From positions 1-15,726 of the forward strand of contig CAZXOP010000038.1 in the NCBI GenBank assembly GCA_964642235.1: a stretch of DNA of 15,726 nt, in the 5' to 3' direction. The first letter of the stretch is position 1. The number at the start of each line of letters is the position of its first letter. Below the pieces are notes generated by a model that did no database searches, was not told where the DNA came from, and saw nothing but the letters and a program-made list of their open reading frames with translations. This document shows, in pieces, positions 1 to 6,601 of the stretch. The translations under genes were made by a program, and so were the position numbers. The stretch is from CAYSND01 sp964642235 (lineage in GTDB: Bacteria; Bacteroidota; Bacteroidia; Bacteroidales; UBA932).

Positions 1-83
1 CCGTCCAAAATGCTCGTTTTGAAAAATGTCTGTTTCTTGTAATGTGTTGAAACATGAGATGTTGGGTGTTAAAAATGTCGGTC

Positions 84-105
84 GAAAATAATTCAAAATA
101 TTTTC
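84..105. repeat. AT-rich inverted repeat upstream of the rplP promoter
   Basis: GAAAATA at 84-90 is complementary to TATTTTC at 99-105 with an 8-nt loop, and the stretch 95-104 (AAAATATTTT) is a perfect palindrome. It lies about 20 bp upstream of the -33 element of the rplP promoter. It could be an operator, an UP-like AT-rich element, or chance in AT-rich DNA. No regulator can be named. The rest of positions 1-120 shows no convincing coding sequence on either strand. Confidence 0.3.
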
Positions 106-123
106 AAAAAAGTGTAAAAAAAG

Positions 124-153
124 TTTGTATGTAAAGAATTTTTTATACCTTTG
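124..153 (+). promoter_or_regulatory. Bacteroidetes-type promoter for the ribosomal protein operon
   Basis: TTTG at 124-127 is followed 18 bp later by TACCTTTG at 146-153. This matches the Bacteroidetes primary-sigma consensus of a TTTG -33 element and a TAnnTTTG -7 box, with near-canonical spacing. Transcription would start around 157-160, giving a leader of about 80-85 nt before the rplP ATG at 243. It is the clearest promoter in the first 10 kb and probably drives the whole block from rplP onward. Confidence 0.8.
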
Positions 154-156
154 CAT

Positions 157-201
157 CCCGTCTTAAGAGGCATATTATGCTTAATGTTTTGAAAGACAGG
201 G
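157..201 (+). promoter_or_regulatory. foldable 5' leader of the rplP operon
   Basis: Two nested stems can form at the predicted 5' end of the transcript. In the outer stem CCC 157-159 pairs with GGG 199-201 and GTCTT 160-164 pairs with AAGAC 193-197, leaving A198 as a bulge. In the inner hairpin AGGCAT 168-173 pairs with ATGCTT 177-182 around a 3-nt loop, with one G-U pair. No T tract follows, so it is not an intrinsic terminator. It may be a ribosomal-protein-binding autoregulatory leader or simply a stabilising 5' structure; the ligand is unknown. Confidence 0.4.
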
Positions 202-242
202 AGTTTGGTAAAATTTGAATTATAGTTAAAACCGAATAGACA

Positions 243-662
243 ATGTTACAACCAAAGAAAACAAAGTTTAGAAGGCAGCAAAAAGGGAAGATGAAAGGGA
301 ATGCCCAGAGAGGTAATCAACTTTCTTTCGGATCTTTTGGGATTAAGACTCTTGAGCCATGTTGGCTCACCGGTCAGCAGTTAGAGGCTGCCCGCCAGGC
401 TGTAGTGCGTTATATGAAGCGCGAAGGAAAGATTTGGATTCGCGTATTCCCTGACAAACCGTTCACTAAAAAGCCGGCCGAAGTGCGTATGGGTAAAGGT
501 AAAGGAGCTCCTGAAGGATTTGTTGCTCCAGTTACTCCCGGTCGTATTATTATTGAAGCAGAAGGAGTTCCGATGGATATTGCTAAAGAAGCTCTCCGTC
601 TTGGTGCCCAGAAACTTCCCGTTACTACAAAGTTTGTAGTTCGTAGAGATTATGTTGAATAA
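243..662 (+). CDS. rplP: 50S ribosomal protein L16 (uL16)
   Basis: L16 binds 23S rRNA near the A site and peptidyl-transferase region of the large subunit. The 139-residue product has the usual family length. It shows the basic N-terminus (residues 1-20), the FGSFGIK segment (29-35), and the conserved loop MGKGKGAPE at 83-91 that reaches toward tRNA. The ATG at 243 is the first start after the promoter. It is preceded by an A-rich stretch without a Shine-Dalgarno site, which is common in Bacteroidetes. Normally rpsC lies just upstream; here there is non-coding DNA and a promoter instead, so this gene heads the transcription unit. The rpmC gene follows after 20 nt. Confidence 0.97.
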   Translation: MLQPKKTKFRRQQKGKMKGNAQRGNQLSFGSFGIKTLEPCWLTGQQLEAARQAVVRYMKREGKIWIRVFPDKPFTKKPAEVRMGKGKGAPEGFVAPVTPGRIIIEAEGVPMDIAKEALRLGAQKLPVTTKFVVRRDYVE

Positions 663-682
663 CAATTAAAGGAGGAGAATTT

Positions 683-880
683 ATGAAAAGTAAAGAGATT
701 CGCGAAATGGCAGTAAAAGATCTGCGTGAGCGCGTGGAAGCTGAAAAAGTTAGCCTCGATCAGCTAAAAATAAACCATGCCATCTCCCCTATAGATGATA
801 TGTCAAAGATCAAAAAGGCGAGAAGAAGTATCGCTCGCATGAGAACCGTTTTGGGTGAAATGGATAGAAACAGGAGCTAA
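683..880 (+). CDS. rpmC: 50S ribosomal protein L29 (uL29)
   Basis: L29 is a small, mostly helical protein beside the polypeptide exit tunnel, near the docking site of trigger factor and SRP. The 65-residue product has the expected length and two-helix character: KEIREMAVKDLRERV at 4-18, and a second helix with the KKARRSIARMRT segment at 44-55. The start is well supported by a strong Shine-Dalgarno run (GGAGG 671-675, within AAAGGAGGAG) placed 7 nt before the ATG, unusual strength for this phylum. The gene lies between rplP and rpsQ (12-nt gap), the standard order. Confidence 0.95.
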   Translation: MKSKEIREMAVKDLRERVEAEKVSLDQLKINHAISPIDDMSKIKKARRSIARMRTVLGEMDRNRS

Positions 881-892
881 TAAATAACGTTC

Positions 893-1147
893 ATGGAAAG
901 GAATTTACGCAAAGAAAGAACAGGGGTTGTGGTAAGCAATAAGATGGATAAATCCATTGTAGTTGCAGTTAAAAGAAAAGTTAAACACCCCATTTACGGC
1001 AAGTTCGTAAACAAAACCACCAGATTCGTTGCACACGATGAGAAAAACGAGTGTGATGAAGGAGATACAGTTCGCATTATGGAGACCCGCCCTTTGAGCA
1101 GGACCAAATGCTGGAGATTAGTAGAAATCGTTGAAAAAGTTAAATAG
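893..1147 (+). CDS. rpsQ: 30S ribosomal protein S17 (uS17)
   Basis: S17 is an OB-fold primary 16S rRNA binder needed early in small-subunit assembly. The 84-residue product shows the family hallmarks: GVVVSNKMDKSIVVAV (11-26), the HPIYGK segment (37-42), and the C-terminal ETRPLSRTKCWRLVEI (64-79) that contains the PLSKTK-like signature. Length is normal. It begins 12 nt after rpmC without a clear Shine-Dalgarno site and ends 3 nt before rplN, which suggests translational coupling to rplN. Confidence 0.96.
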   Translation: MERNLRKERTGVVVSNKMDKSIVVAVKRKVKHPIYGKFVNKTTRFVAHDEKNECDEGDTVRIMETRPLSRTKCWRLVEIVEKVK

Positions 1148-1150
1148 GCT

Positions 1151-1516
1151 ATGATACAACAAGAATCCCGTTTACAAGTAGCTGATAACAGTGGCGCAAA
1201 AGAAGTTCTGTGCATTCGTGTGCTGGGTGGAACTCGCCGTCGTTATGCAGGAGTAGGCGACAAAATAGTCGTTACAGTGAAAAGTGCCATTCCCGGCGGA
1301 GAAGCCAAGAAAGGTACCGTATCCAAAGCAGTAATTGTTCGCACAAAGAAAGAGATTCGTCGTGCAGACGGTTCTTATATTCGTTTTGATGACAATGCCT
1401 GCGTGTTGTTGAACAACCAGGGCGAAGTTCGCGGAACTCGTATTTTTGGCCCAGTTGCCAGAGAGTTACGTGAAAATTATATGAAAATTGTTTCATTGGC
1501 ACCTGAAGTACTATAA
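1151..1516 (+). CDS. rplN: 50S ribosomal protein L14 (uL14)
   Basis: L14 lies at the subunit interface, forms bridges to 16S rRNA, and is the docking site of the silencing factor RsfS. The 121-residue product is full length. It carries the beta-barrel signature starting ESRLQVADNSGAKEVLCI (5-22), the VLGGTRRRYAGVGD segment (24-37), and the C-terminal FGPVARELRE (99-108). The gene starts 3 nt after rpsQ and ends 12 nt before rplX. In the classical E. coli layout this is the first gene of the spc operon; no promoter is visible between rpsQ and rplN, so here it appears to be co-transcribed from upstream. Confidence 0.97.
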   Translation: MIQQESRLQVADNSGAKEVLCIRVLGGTRRRYAGVGDKIVVTVKSAIPGGEAKKGTVSKAVIVRTKKEIRRADGSYIRFDDNACVLLNNQGEVRGTRIFGPVARELRENYMKIVSLAPEVL

Positions 1517-1528
1517 TAATAAGGAGTT

Positions 1529-1852
1529 ATGAATAAGAAGTTGCATATTAAAAAAGGAGATACAGTCTTTGTTAACGCAGGGGACGATAAGGGTAAAAGC
1601 GGAAAAGTCCTTGAAGTTGTTAAAAGTAAAGACCGTGCTATAGTGGAAGGTGTAAACATGATAAGTAAACACACCAAACCTAATTCCAAACATCCGCAAG
1701 GAGGTATTATTAAAAAAGAAGCATCAGTTCATGTTTCTAATCTTCAGGTAGTTGATCCACAGAAAGGTGGTCCTACTAAGATAGGTCGCCGTATTGGCGC
1801 TAAAGGAAAACTTGTTCGTTATGCTAAAAAGTCCGGAGAGGAGATTAAGTAA
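1529..1852 (+). CDS. rplX: 50S ribosomal protein L24 (uL24)
   Basis: L24 is an assembly-initiating large-subunit protein at the exit tunnel rim. The 107-residue product has an N-terminal KOW motif (about residues 8-35, KGDTVFVNAGDDKGKSGKV), then VEGVNMISKHTKP, the usual order for the family. AAGGAG lies at 1521-1526, only 2 nt before the ATG, so it is probably too close to act as a normal Shine-Dalgarno site. Its stop codon overlaps the start of rplE in a TAATG arrangement, pointing to translational coupling. Confidence 0.96.
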   Translation: MNKKLHIKKGDTVFVNAGDDKGKSGKVLEVVKSKDRAIVEGVNMISKHTKPNSKHPQGGIIKKEASVHVSNLQVVDPQKGGPTKIGRRIGAKGKLVRYAKKSGEEIK

Positions 1853-2445
1853 TGGCAAAGAAAGAAGTAAAGAAAGAAGAACAAGTTAGCTTGAAAGGAT
1901 ACGTTCCTAATCTTCAGAAGAAATATAAAGATGAAATCGTTGACAAACTTATGAAAGAGTTTGGCTACGAAACCATAATGCAGGTACCTAAGCTCGTTAA
2001 GATTACCATAAACCAAGGTGTTGGCGCAGCAACAGGTGATAAAAAACTAATTGAAGTAGCTCAGACCGAGCTTACTAATATTGCAGGACAAAAAGCAATC
2101 GCTACCTATTCGAAGAAAGATATCTCTAACTTCAAACTTCGTAAAGGGATGCCAATCGGAGTTAAAGTAACTCTTCGTGCTACCAAAATGTATGAGTTTC
2201 TTGAGAGACTTATCGCGGTATCACTCCCTCGTATCAGGGACTTTAATGGTATCAATGAGAAATTTGACGGGAAAGGAAACTATACTCTCGGTATTAAAGA
2301 GCAGATTATTTTCCCTGAAATCGATATAGACAAAATCGTTAAGATTTTCGGTATGGAGATAACTTTTGTAACCTCTACAGATAGCGATGAAGAGGCACGT
2401 GCTCTTCTTCGTGAATTTGGATTGCCTTTTAAGAATAAAAAATAA
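1852..2445 (+). CDS. rplE: 50S ribosomal protein L5 (uL5) with charged N-terminal extension
   Basis: L5 binds 5S rRNA, is part of the central protuberance and contacts P-site tRNA. The 197-residue product is longer than the usual 178-185. It begins with a Lys/Glu-rich stretch of about 14 residues (MAKKEVKKEEQVSLK) ahead of the conserved start of the fold (LQKKYKDEIVDKLMKEFGY). The core is intact: MQVPKLVKITINQGVG, QKAIATYSKKDISNFKLRKG, LPRIRDFNG, KGNYTLGIKEQIIFPEI and the C-terminal FGLPFKNKK. The ATG overlaps the rplX stop by one base, and no alternative start removes the extension without cutting the fold. In E. coli the S8 repressor site lies near this gene; no such site was verified here. 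Confidence 0.96.
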   Translation: MAKKEVKKEEQVSLKGYVPNLQKKYKDEIVDKLMKEFGYETIMQVPKLVKITINQGVGAATGDKKLIEVAQTELTNIAGQKAIATYSKKDISNFKLRKGMPIGVKVTLRATKMYEFLERLIAVSLPRIRDFNGINEKFDGKGNYTLGIKEQIIFPEIDIDKIVKIFGMEITFVTSTDSDEEARALLREFGLPFKNKK

Positions 2446-2456
2446 TATAAGTATAT

Positions 2457-2726
2457 ATGGCAAAAGAATCAATGAAAGCTCGCGAAGTAAAACGCGCAAA
2501 AATGTGTGCTCAATATGCGGACAAAAGGAAAGCTTTGAAAGAGGCAGGAGATTGGGCAGGTCTTGATAAACTCCCCAAGAACTCTTCTCCTACACGTCTG
2601 CATAATCGTTGTTCCATTACAGGACGTCCTAAAGGGTATATGAGAGTATTCGGCATTAGTCGTATTCAGTTCCGTGAAATGGCCAGCAAAGGTCTTATCC
2701 CGGGCGTTAGAAAAGCAAGCTGGTAA
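2457..2726 (+). CDS. rpsN: 30S ribosomal protein S14 (uS14), long zinc-free form
   Basis: S14 belongs to the head of the small subunit and assembles late. The 89-residue product is the long form. It has a single cysteine in the conserved C-terminal region (RCSITGRPKGYMR) and one near residue 17, and lacks the paired CxxC motifs of the short zinc-binding type. The C-terminus LIPGVRKASW is typical. It follows rplE after 11 nt and precedes rpsH by 21 nt, the standard spc order. Confidence 0.96.
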   Translation: MAKESMKAREVKRAKMCAQYADKRKALKEAGDWAGLDKLPKNSSPTRLHNRCSITGRPKGYMRVFGISRIQFREMASKGLIPGVRKASW

Positions 2727-2747
2727 TAAAATTAAAACAGAAAGAAA

Positions 2748-3143
2748 ATGACTGATCCGATTGCAGATTATTTGACAAGAGTAAGAAATGCATATCTCGC
2801 TAAACATAAGGTTGTAGAGATACCTGCATCAAAAATGAAAATAGAACTTACCCGTATTTTACACGATAAGGGCTATATATTGAGCTATAAAGTGGTAGAA
2901 GGGACTCCCGTATCCACTATTAAAATCGCCCTAAAGTATCATTCTGAAACTAAACAGGCAGCGATTAAGAAAATTACTCGCGTAAGTACCCCCGGTCTTA
3001 GACAATATGTGGGCGTTGAAGAACTCCCCCGCGTATTAAACGGTTTGGGAATAGCCATTATCTCTACCTCTAAAGGTGTTATCACCGATAAAGAAGCTAA
3101 AGAGATGAAAGTTGGCGGCGAGGTAATATGTTATGTTTACTAA
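2748..3143 (+). CDS. rpsH: 30S ribosomal protein S8 (uS8)
   Basis: S8 binds the central domain of 16S rRNA and, in E. coli, represses the spc operon by binding its own mRNA. The 131-residue product has the N-terminal TDPIADYLTRVRNA (2-15), the VEIPASKMK segment (22-30), and the C-terminal domain with STPGLRQYVG and the GLGIAIISTSKGVITDKEAK signature, ending in GEVICYVY. Length is normal. The start has only an A-rich upstream (AAACAGAAAGAAA), no strong Shine-Dalgarno site. Confidence 0.97.
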   Translation: MTDPIADYLTRVRNAYLAKHKVVEIPASKMKIELTRILHDKGYILSYKVVEGTPVSTIKIALKYHSETKQAAIKKITRVSTPGLRQYVGVEELPRVLNGLGIAIISTSKGVITDKEAKEMKVGGEVICYVY

Positions 3144-3162
3144 TTATAAAAAAGTATAAATA

Positions 3163-3723
3163 ATGTCACGAATTGGAAAATTACCTGTACACCTACCCAA
3201 AGGAGTTACTGTAACAGTTGACTCTGGAAATGTGGTAAAGGTTAAAGGACCGCTCGGAGAACTGAGTCAGATGGTGGATCCTGATATCAAAGTCTCTGTA
3301 GAAGGGGATAATGTGAAAGTAGAACGCCCCACCGACCAGCCACGTCATCGCTCGATGCATGGACTCTACCGCGCACTGATACATAATATGGTTGTCGGCG
3401 TTTCGGAAGGTTTTACCATCAAACAAGAACTTGTTGGGGTAGGATACCGAGTTGAAGCTAAAGGACAGATGCTTGAGTTCTCTCTTGGTTATTCACACGA
3501 CATTCACTTCCGCCTTCCTAATGAAGTTAAAGGAGAAGCTGAGCCTGTGAAGAAGGGACAGAACCCTATTCTTGTGCTAAAGAGTTATGACAAGCAGTTG
3601 CTTGGTCAGGTTGCTGCTAAGATTCGCTCATTCCGTAAACCGGAACCTTATAAGGGTAAGGGTGTTAAGTTTGTTGGAGAACAAGTTCGTCGTAAAGCCG
3701 GAAAATCGGCAGGCGCTAAATAA
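3163..3723 (+). CDS. rplF: 50S ribosomal protein L6 (uL6)
   Basis: L6 lies near the factor-binding site at the base of the L7/L12 stalk. The 186-residue product is slightly longer than the typical 175-180. It shows the duplicated alpha/beta fold: N-terminal SRIGKLPVHLPKGV, then the middle MHGLYRALIHNMVVGVSEGF, and the second-domain signature GVGYRVEAKGQ. The C-terminal signature PYKGKGVKF (162-170) is complete and followed by a short basic tail ending KAGKSAGAK. The gap to rplR is 14 nt. Confidence 0.97.
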   Translation: MSRIGKLPVHLPKGVTVTVDSGNVVKVKGPLGELSQMVDPDIKVSVEGDNVKVERPTDQPRHRSMHGLYRALIHNMVVGVSEGFTIKQELVGVGYRVEAKGQMLEFSLGYSHDIHFRLPNEVKGEAEPVKKGQNPILVLKSYDKQLLGQVAAKIRSFRKPEPYKGKGVKFVGEQVRRKAGKSAGAK

Positions 3724-3737
3724 TAAGGAGAATATTT

Positions 3738-4100
3738 ATGGCAATAAGTAAAATAGAAAGAAGACAGAGAATTCGTTATCGTATTCGCAAGGTTGTAAGC
3801 GGTACTCCCGAACAACCCAGAATGTCTGTATATAGGAGCAATAAACATATTTATGTTCAGTTTATCGATGATGTAAACGGGGTAACACTTGCTTGCGCTT
3901 CATCTCATGATAAATCTTTAATAGATTCAGTTAAGGGAAAAAATGCATCAGAGATTGCTAAAATGGTAGGCTCTCTTGCTGCTACCCGCGCTATTGAAAA
4001 GAATATCTCTAAAGTCGCTTTTGACCGCGGAGGTTATCTATATCACGGAAGAGTTAAAAATTTGGCTGACGCTGCTCGTGAGGGTGGCTTAATATTCTAA
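3738..4100 (+). CDS. rplR: 50S ribosomal protein L18 (uL18)
   Basis: L18 binds 5S rRNA together with L5 and helps attach it to the large subunit. The 120-residue product has the basic N-terminal helix (KIERRQRIRYRIRKVVSGT), the PRMSVYRSNKHIYVQ strand region, and the C-terminal VAFDRGGYLYHGRVKNLADAAREGGLIF, cut here by description only. A good Shine-Dalgarno sequence (AAGGAG, 3725-3730) sits 7 nt before the ATG. The next gene, rpsE, starts 5 nt after the stop. Confidence 0.96.
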   Translation: MAISKIERRQRIRYRIRKVVSGTPEQPRMSVYRSNKHIYVQFIDDVNGVTLACASSHDKSLIDSVKGKNASEIAKMVGSLAATRAIEKNISKVAFDRGGYLYHGRVKNLADAAREGGLIF

Positions 4101-4105
4101 GAACT

Positions 4106-4624
4106 ATGGCAGATATAAATGTAAAGAGAGTAAAAACCACCGATCTTGAATTAAAAGATAGATTGGTTGCAGTTCAGAGAGTTACTAAGGTAACCAAAGG
4201 AGGACGTCATTTTAGTTTTGCTGCAATAGTTGTTGTAGGAGACGAGAAGGGTGTTGTAGGCTACGGTCTTGGTAAAGCCAATGAGGTTACTACTGCGATA
4301 TCAAAAGGTATCGAAGATGCAAAGAAAAATCTTGTAAAGATTCCTTTGAACAAGAGAACTATCCCCCACGAACAAGAAGCAAAGTTCGGTGGTGCGAAGG
4401 TATTTATGAAACCTGCGGCTCCCGGAACAGGGGTTAAAGCAGGGGGTGCGATGCGTGCAGTTTTTGAGTCAGTGGGTATCCACGATGTTTTAGCTAAGTC
4501 AAAGGGTTCTTCTAACCCTCACAACTTGGTTAAAGCTACCATAGCTGCTTTAGTTGAAATGCGTGATGCTTACACTGTTGCAGGTGTTCGCGGAGTTCCT
4601 ATGCAGAGAGTATTTAAAGGTTAA
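4106..4624 (+). CDS. rpsE: 30S ribosomal protein S5 (uS5)
   Basis: S5 acts in translational accuracy at the mRNA entry side of the small subunit. The 172-residue product has the N-terminal double-stranded-RNA-binding-like domain (about residues 16-82). It includes the signature run RVTKVTKGGRHFSFAAIVVV (25-44) and GYGLGKANEV, followed by the S5 C-terminal domain with PAAPGTGVKAGGAMRAVFE and the GSSNPHNLVKATIAAL motif. Length is typical. It is closely spaced after rplR (5 nt) and 14 nt before rpmD. Confidence 0.97.
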   Translation: MADINVKRVKTTDLELKDRLVAVQRVTKVTKGGRHFSFAAIVVVGDEKGVVGYGLGKANEVTTAISKGIEDAKKNLVKIPLNKRTIPHEQEAKFGGAKVFMKPAAPGTGVKAGGAMRAVFESVGIHDVLAKSKGSSNPHNLVKATIAALVEMRDAYTVAGVRGVPMQRVFKG

Positions 4625-4638
4625 GGAGGAGAGACACT

Positions 4639-4827
4639 ATGGCAAAAGTTAAAATTACTCAAATAAAGAGCAAAAACGGTGCAACCAAAAGACAGATAGC
4701 CAATTTAGAATCATTGGGACTTCGTCGTATGCATCAGACTGTAGAAATAGAACTTACTCCCGTAACTCAGGGAATGATTCAGAAAGTGTTACACCTTGTA
4801 AAATTAGAGGAAAATGAAACTAAATAA
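4639..4827 (+). CDS. rpmD: 50S ribosomal protein L30 (uL30)
   Basis: L30 is a small large-subunit protein absent from some bacteria; it is present here. The 62-residue product shows the family pattern KVKITQIKSKNGATKRQ, LESLGLRRMHQTVE and a C-terminal MIQKVLHLVKLEE. A strong Shine-Dalgarno run, AAGGAGGAG at 4623-4631, precedes the ATG. Its last codons overlap the start of rplO by 14 nt in another frame, a sign of translational coupling. Confidence 0.95.
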   Translation: MAKVKITQIKSKNGATKRQIANLESLGLRRMHQTVEIELTPVTQGMIQKVLHLVKLEENETK

Positions 4828-5260
4828 TTTAACGCCCGCAAAGGGTTCAACAGGAAGAGATAGACGCTTAGGTAGAGGAGAGGGTTCCGGGCGTGGTGGT
4901 CAGTCCACACGTGGTCATAAAGGAGCTCAGTCCCGTTCAGGATACTCCCGTAAACCGGGTTTTGAAGGGGGACAAATGCCGATCCAGAGGAGACTTCCCA
5001 AGTTCGGATTTAAGAATCCTACGAGAGTAGAGTATAAGGCAATAAACCTCTCTACACTCCAGACTTTAAGCGAAAAATATAATATTAATGTTATTACCAT
5101 CGAAACCCTTCTTGAGGCAGGTCTTGTTTCTAAGAATGACAATGTGAAGATTCTTGGAAATGGTGAACTAACTCTTAAACTTGATGTTTCGGCAAATGCT
5201 TTTTCAAAATCGGCAATAGCTAAAATTGAAGCTTTGGAAGGTAAGACAACAATAATTTAA
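4814..5260 (+). CDS. rplO: 50S ribosomal protein L15 (uL15)
   Basis: L15 is a late-assembling large-subunit protein whose long Gly/Arg-rich N-terminal arm threads into 23S rRNA. The 148-residue product begins MKLNNLTPAKGSTGRDRRLG and has a GRGEGSGRGGQSTRGHKG segment, followed by GFEGGQMPIQRRLPKFGF. The C-terminal globular domain has ILGNGELTLKLDVSANAFSK and ends IEALEGKTTII. The start lies inside the end of rpmD. The gap to secY is 5 nt. Confidence 0.97.
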   Translation: MKLNNLTPAKGSTGRDRRLGRGEGSGRGGQSTRGHKGAQSRSGYSRKPGFEGGQMPIQRRLPKFGFKNPTRVEYKAINLSTLQTLSEKYNINVITIETLLEAGLVSKNDNVKILGNGELTLKLDVSANAFSKSAIAKIEALEGKTTII

Positions 5261-5265
5261 TACTG

Positions 5266-6582
5266 ATGAAAAGATTTATCCAGACCATTAAGAACATCTT
5301 CAAGATAGAAGAGCTAAGAAAAAGGATTGTTTATACCCTCCTATTAGTCTTGGTGTATCGTCTTGGTAGTTATGTGGTGATCCCAGGTATAGACCCTACC
5401 CAGCTTGCTAACTTAAAAAGTCAGACAGCCACAGGGCTCCTTGGACTACTCGATATGTTCTCCGGAGGTGCTTTTGGTAATGCTTCAATCTTTGCATTGG
5501 GGGTAATGCCTTATATCTCCGCGTCCATCGTTATTCAGCTACTCGGCGTTATGGTTCCTTACTTTCAGAGAATGATGAGAGAGGGAGAGAGTGGAAGAAG
5601 AAAGATGAATCAATGGACTCGTTATCTAACCTTAGTAATCTTAGCATTACAAGGTCCCGCTTATATAGCAAATCTACACACCCAGCTCCCAGGCAATGCT
5701 TTCTTGGTAACAGGATTCACTTACGGAATCTTTGCGACCATAGTACTTGCAGCAGGAACCATGTTTATAATGTGGCTTGGTGAAAGAATAACAGATAGAG
5801 GTATCGGAAACGGTATTTCACTGATCATCATGGTCGGAATTATCGCTCGTCTCCCTTTTGCAATCTTTGCTGAAGGGGCATCGAGAGTTAATCAGACCAC
5901 CGGTGGTATTCTTATGTTTGTAGTAGAGTTAGTTATTTTATTCTTCATCATTGTTGGTACCATTGCTCTTGTGCAGGCTCAGAGGAAAATTCCCGTACAG
6001 TATGCAAAAGTGGTAAGAGGAAACAAACAATATGGTGGTGTACGTCAATACATTCCTTTGAAAATCAATGCAGCAGGGGTAATGCCCATCATCTTCGCTC
6101 AGGCTATTATGATGATTCCCCTACTATTCTCCCGTTTTAATCCTACGAGAGGTTTTGCGGCTGCGATGAGTGATTATTCAGGTTTTTGGCACAATATCAC
6201 ATTCTTTACAATGGTGGTTCTGTTTACCTATTTTTATACGGCTATAACAGTTAACCCTACCAATATGGCTGAAGATATGAAGAAAAACGGTGGTTTTATT
6301 CCCGGTATCAAACCCGGAAAGAAGACAGCCGATTATTTGGATGCAGTAATGTCCCGTATAACCCTCCCAGGCTCCATTTTCTTGGGACTTATCGCGATAT
6401 TGCCCGCATTAGCGATGAAGCTCGGAGTAAACAACCAGTTTGCTTCTTTCTTTGGAGGCACCTCGTTGCTTATTCTTGTAGGAGTAGTGTTAGATACGCT
6501 TCAGCAGATAGAATCACATCTGCTTATGCGCCACTACGACGGTTTGATGAAAACGGGACGATTGAAAGGTCGTTCATCGTAA
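5266..6582 (+). CDS. secY: SecY, protein-conducting channel of the Sec translocon
   Basis: SecY forms the inner-membrane pore through which SecA-driven preproteins and SRP-delivered membrane proteins pass, with SecE and SecG. The 438-residue product has about ten hydrophobic segments, near residues 21-41, 71-100, 119-137, 149-171, 181-203, 212-236, 268-290, 308-330, 368-387 and 393-412. Family landmarks are the YRLGSYVVIPGID region after TM1, the plug region with GLLDMFSGGAFGNASIFALG (59-78), the GERITDRGIGNGISL loop (172-186), the basic cytosolic loop RGNKQYGGVRQYIPLK (251-266), and the C-terminal LLMRHYDGLMKTGR. Unlike the arrangement in many bacteria, adk is not between secY and map. Confidence 0.97.
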   Translation: MKRFIQTIKNIFKIEELRKRIVYTLLLVLVYRLGSYVVIPGIDPTQLANLKSQTATGLLGLLDMFSGGAFGNASIFALGVMPYISASIVIQLLGVMVPYFQRMMREGESGRRKMNQWTRYLTLVILALQGPAYIANLHTQLPGNAFLVTGFTYGIFATIVLAAGTMFIMWLGERITDRGIGNGISLIIMVGIIARLPFAIFAEGASRVNQTTGGILMFVVELVILFFIIVGTIALVQAQRKIPVQYAKVVRGNKQYGGVRQYIPLKINAAGVMPIIFAQAIMMIPLLFSRFNPTRGFAAAMSDYSGFWHNITFFTMVVLFTYFYTAITVNPTNMAEDMKKNGGFIPGIKPGKKTADYLDAVMSRITLPGSIFLGLIAILPALAMKLGVNNQFASFFGGTSLLILVGVVLDTLQQIESHLLMRHYDGLMKTGRLKGRSS

Positions 6583-6601
6583 ACGCGATAAGTTCATTGA
6601 T

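Noticed and set aside
1..55. Minus-strand open frame from an ATG at 55 running off the left edge
   Set aside because: It has only 18 codons, its sequence is not recognised and no promoter box precedes it.
16..82. Imperfect direct repeat AAAAATGTC at about 22-30 and 71-79
   Set aside because: Too short and in AT-rich DNA; no third copy or target-site feature.
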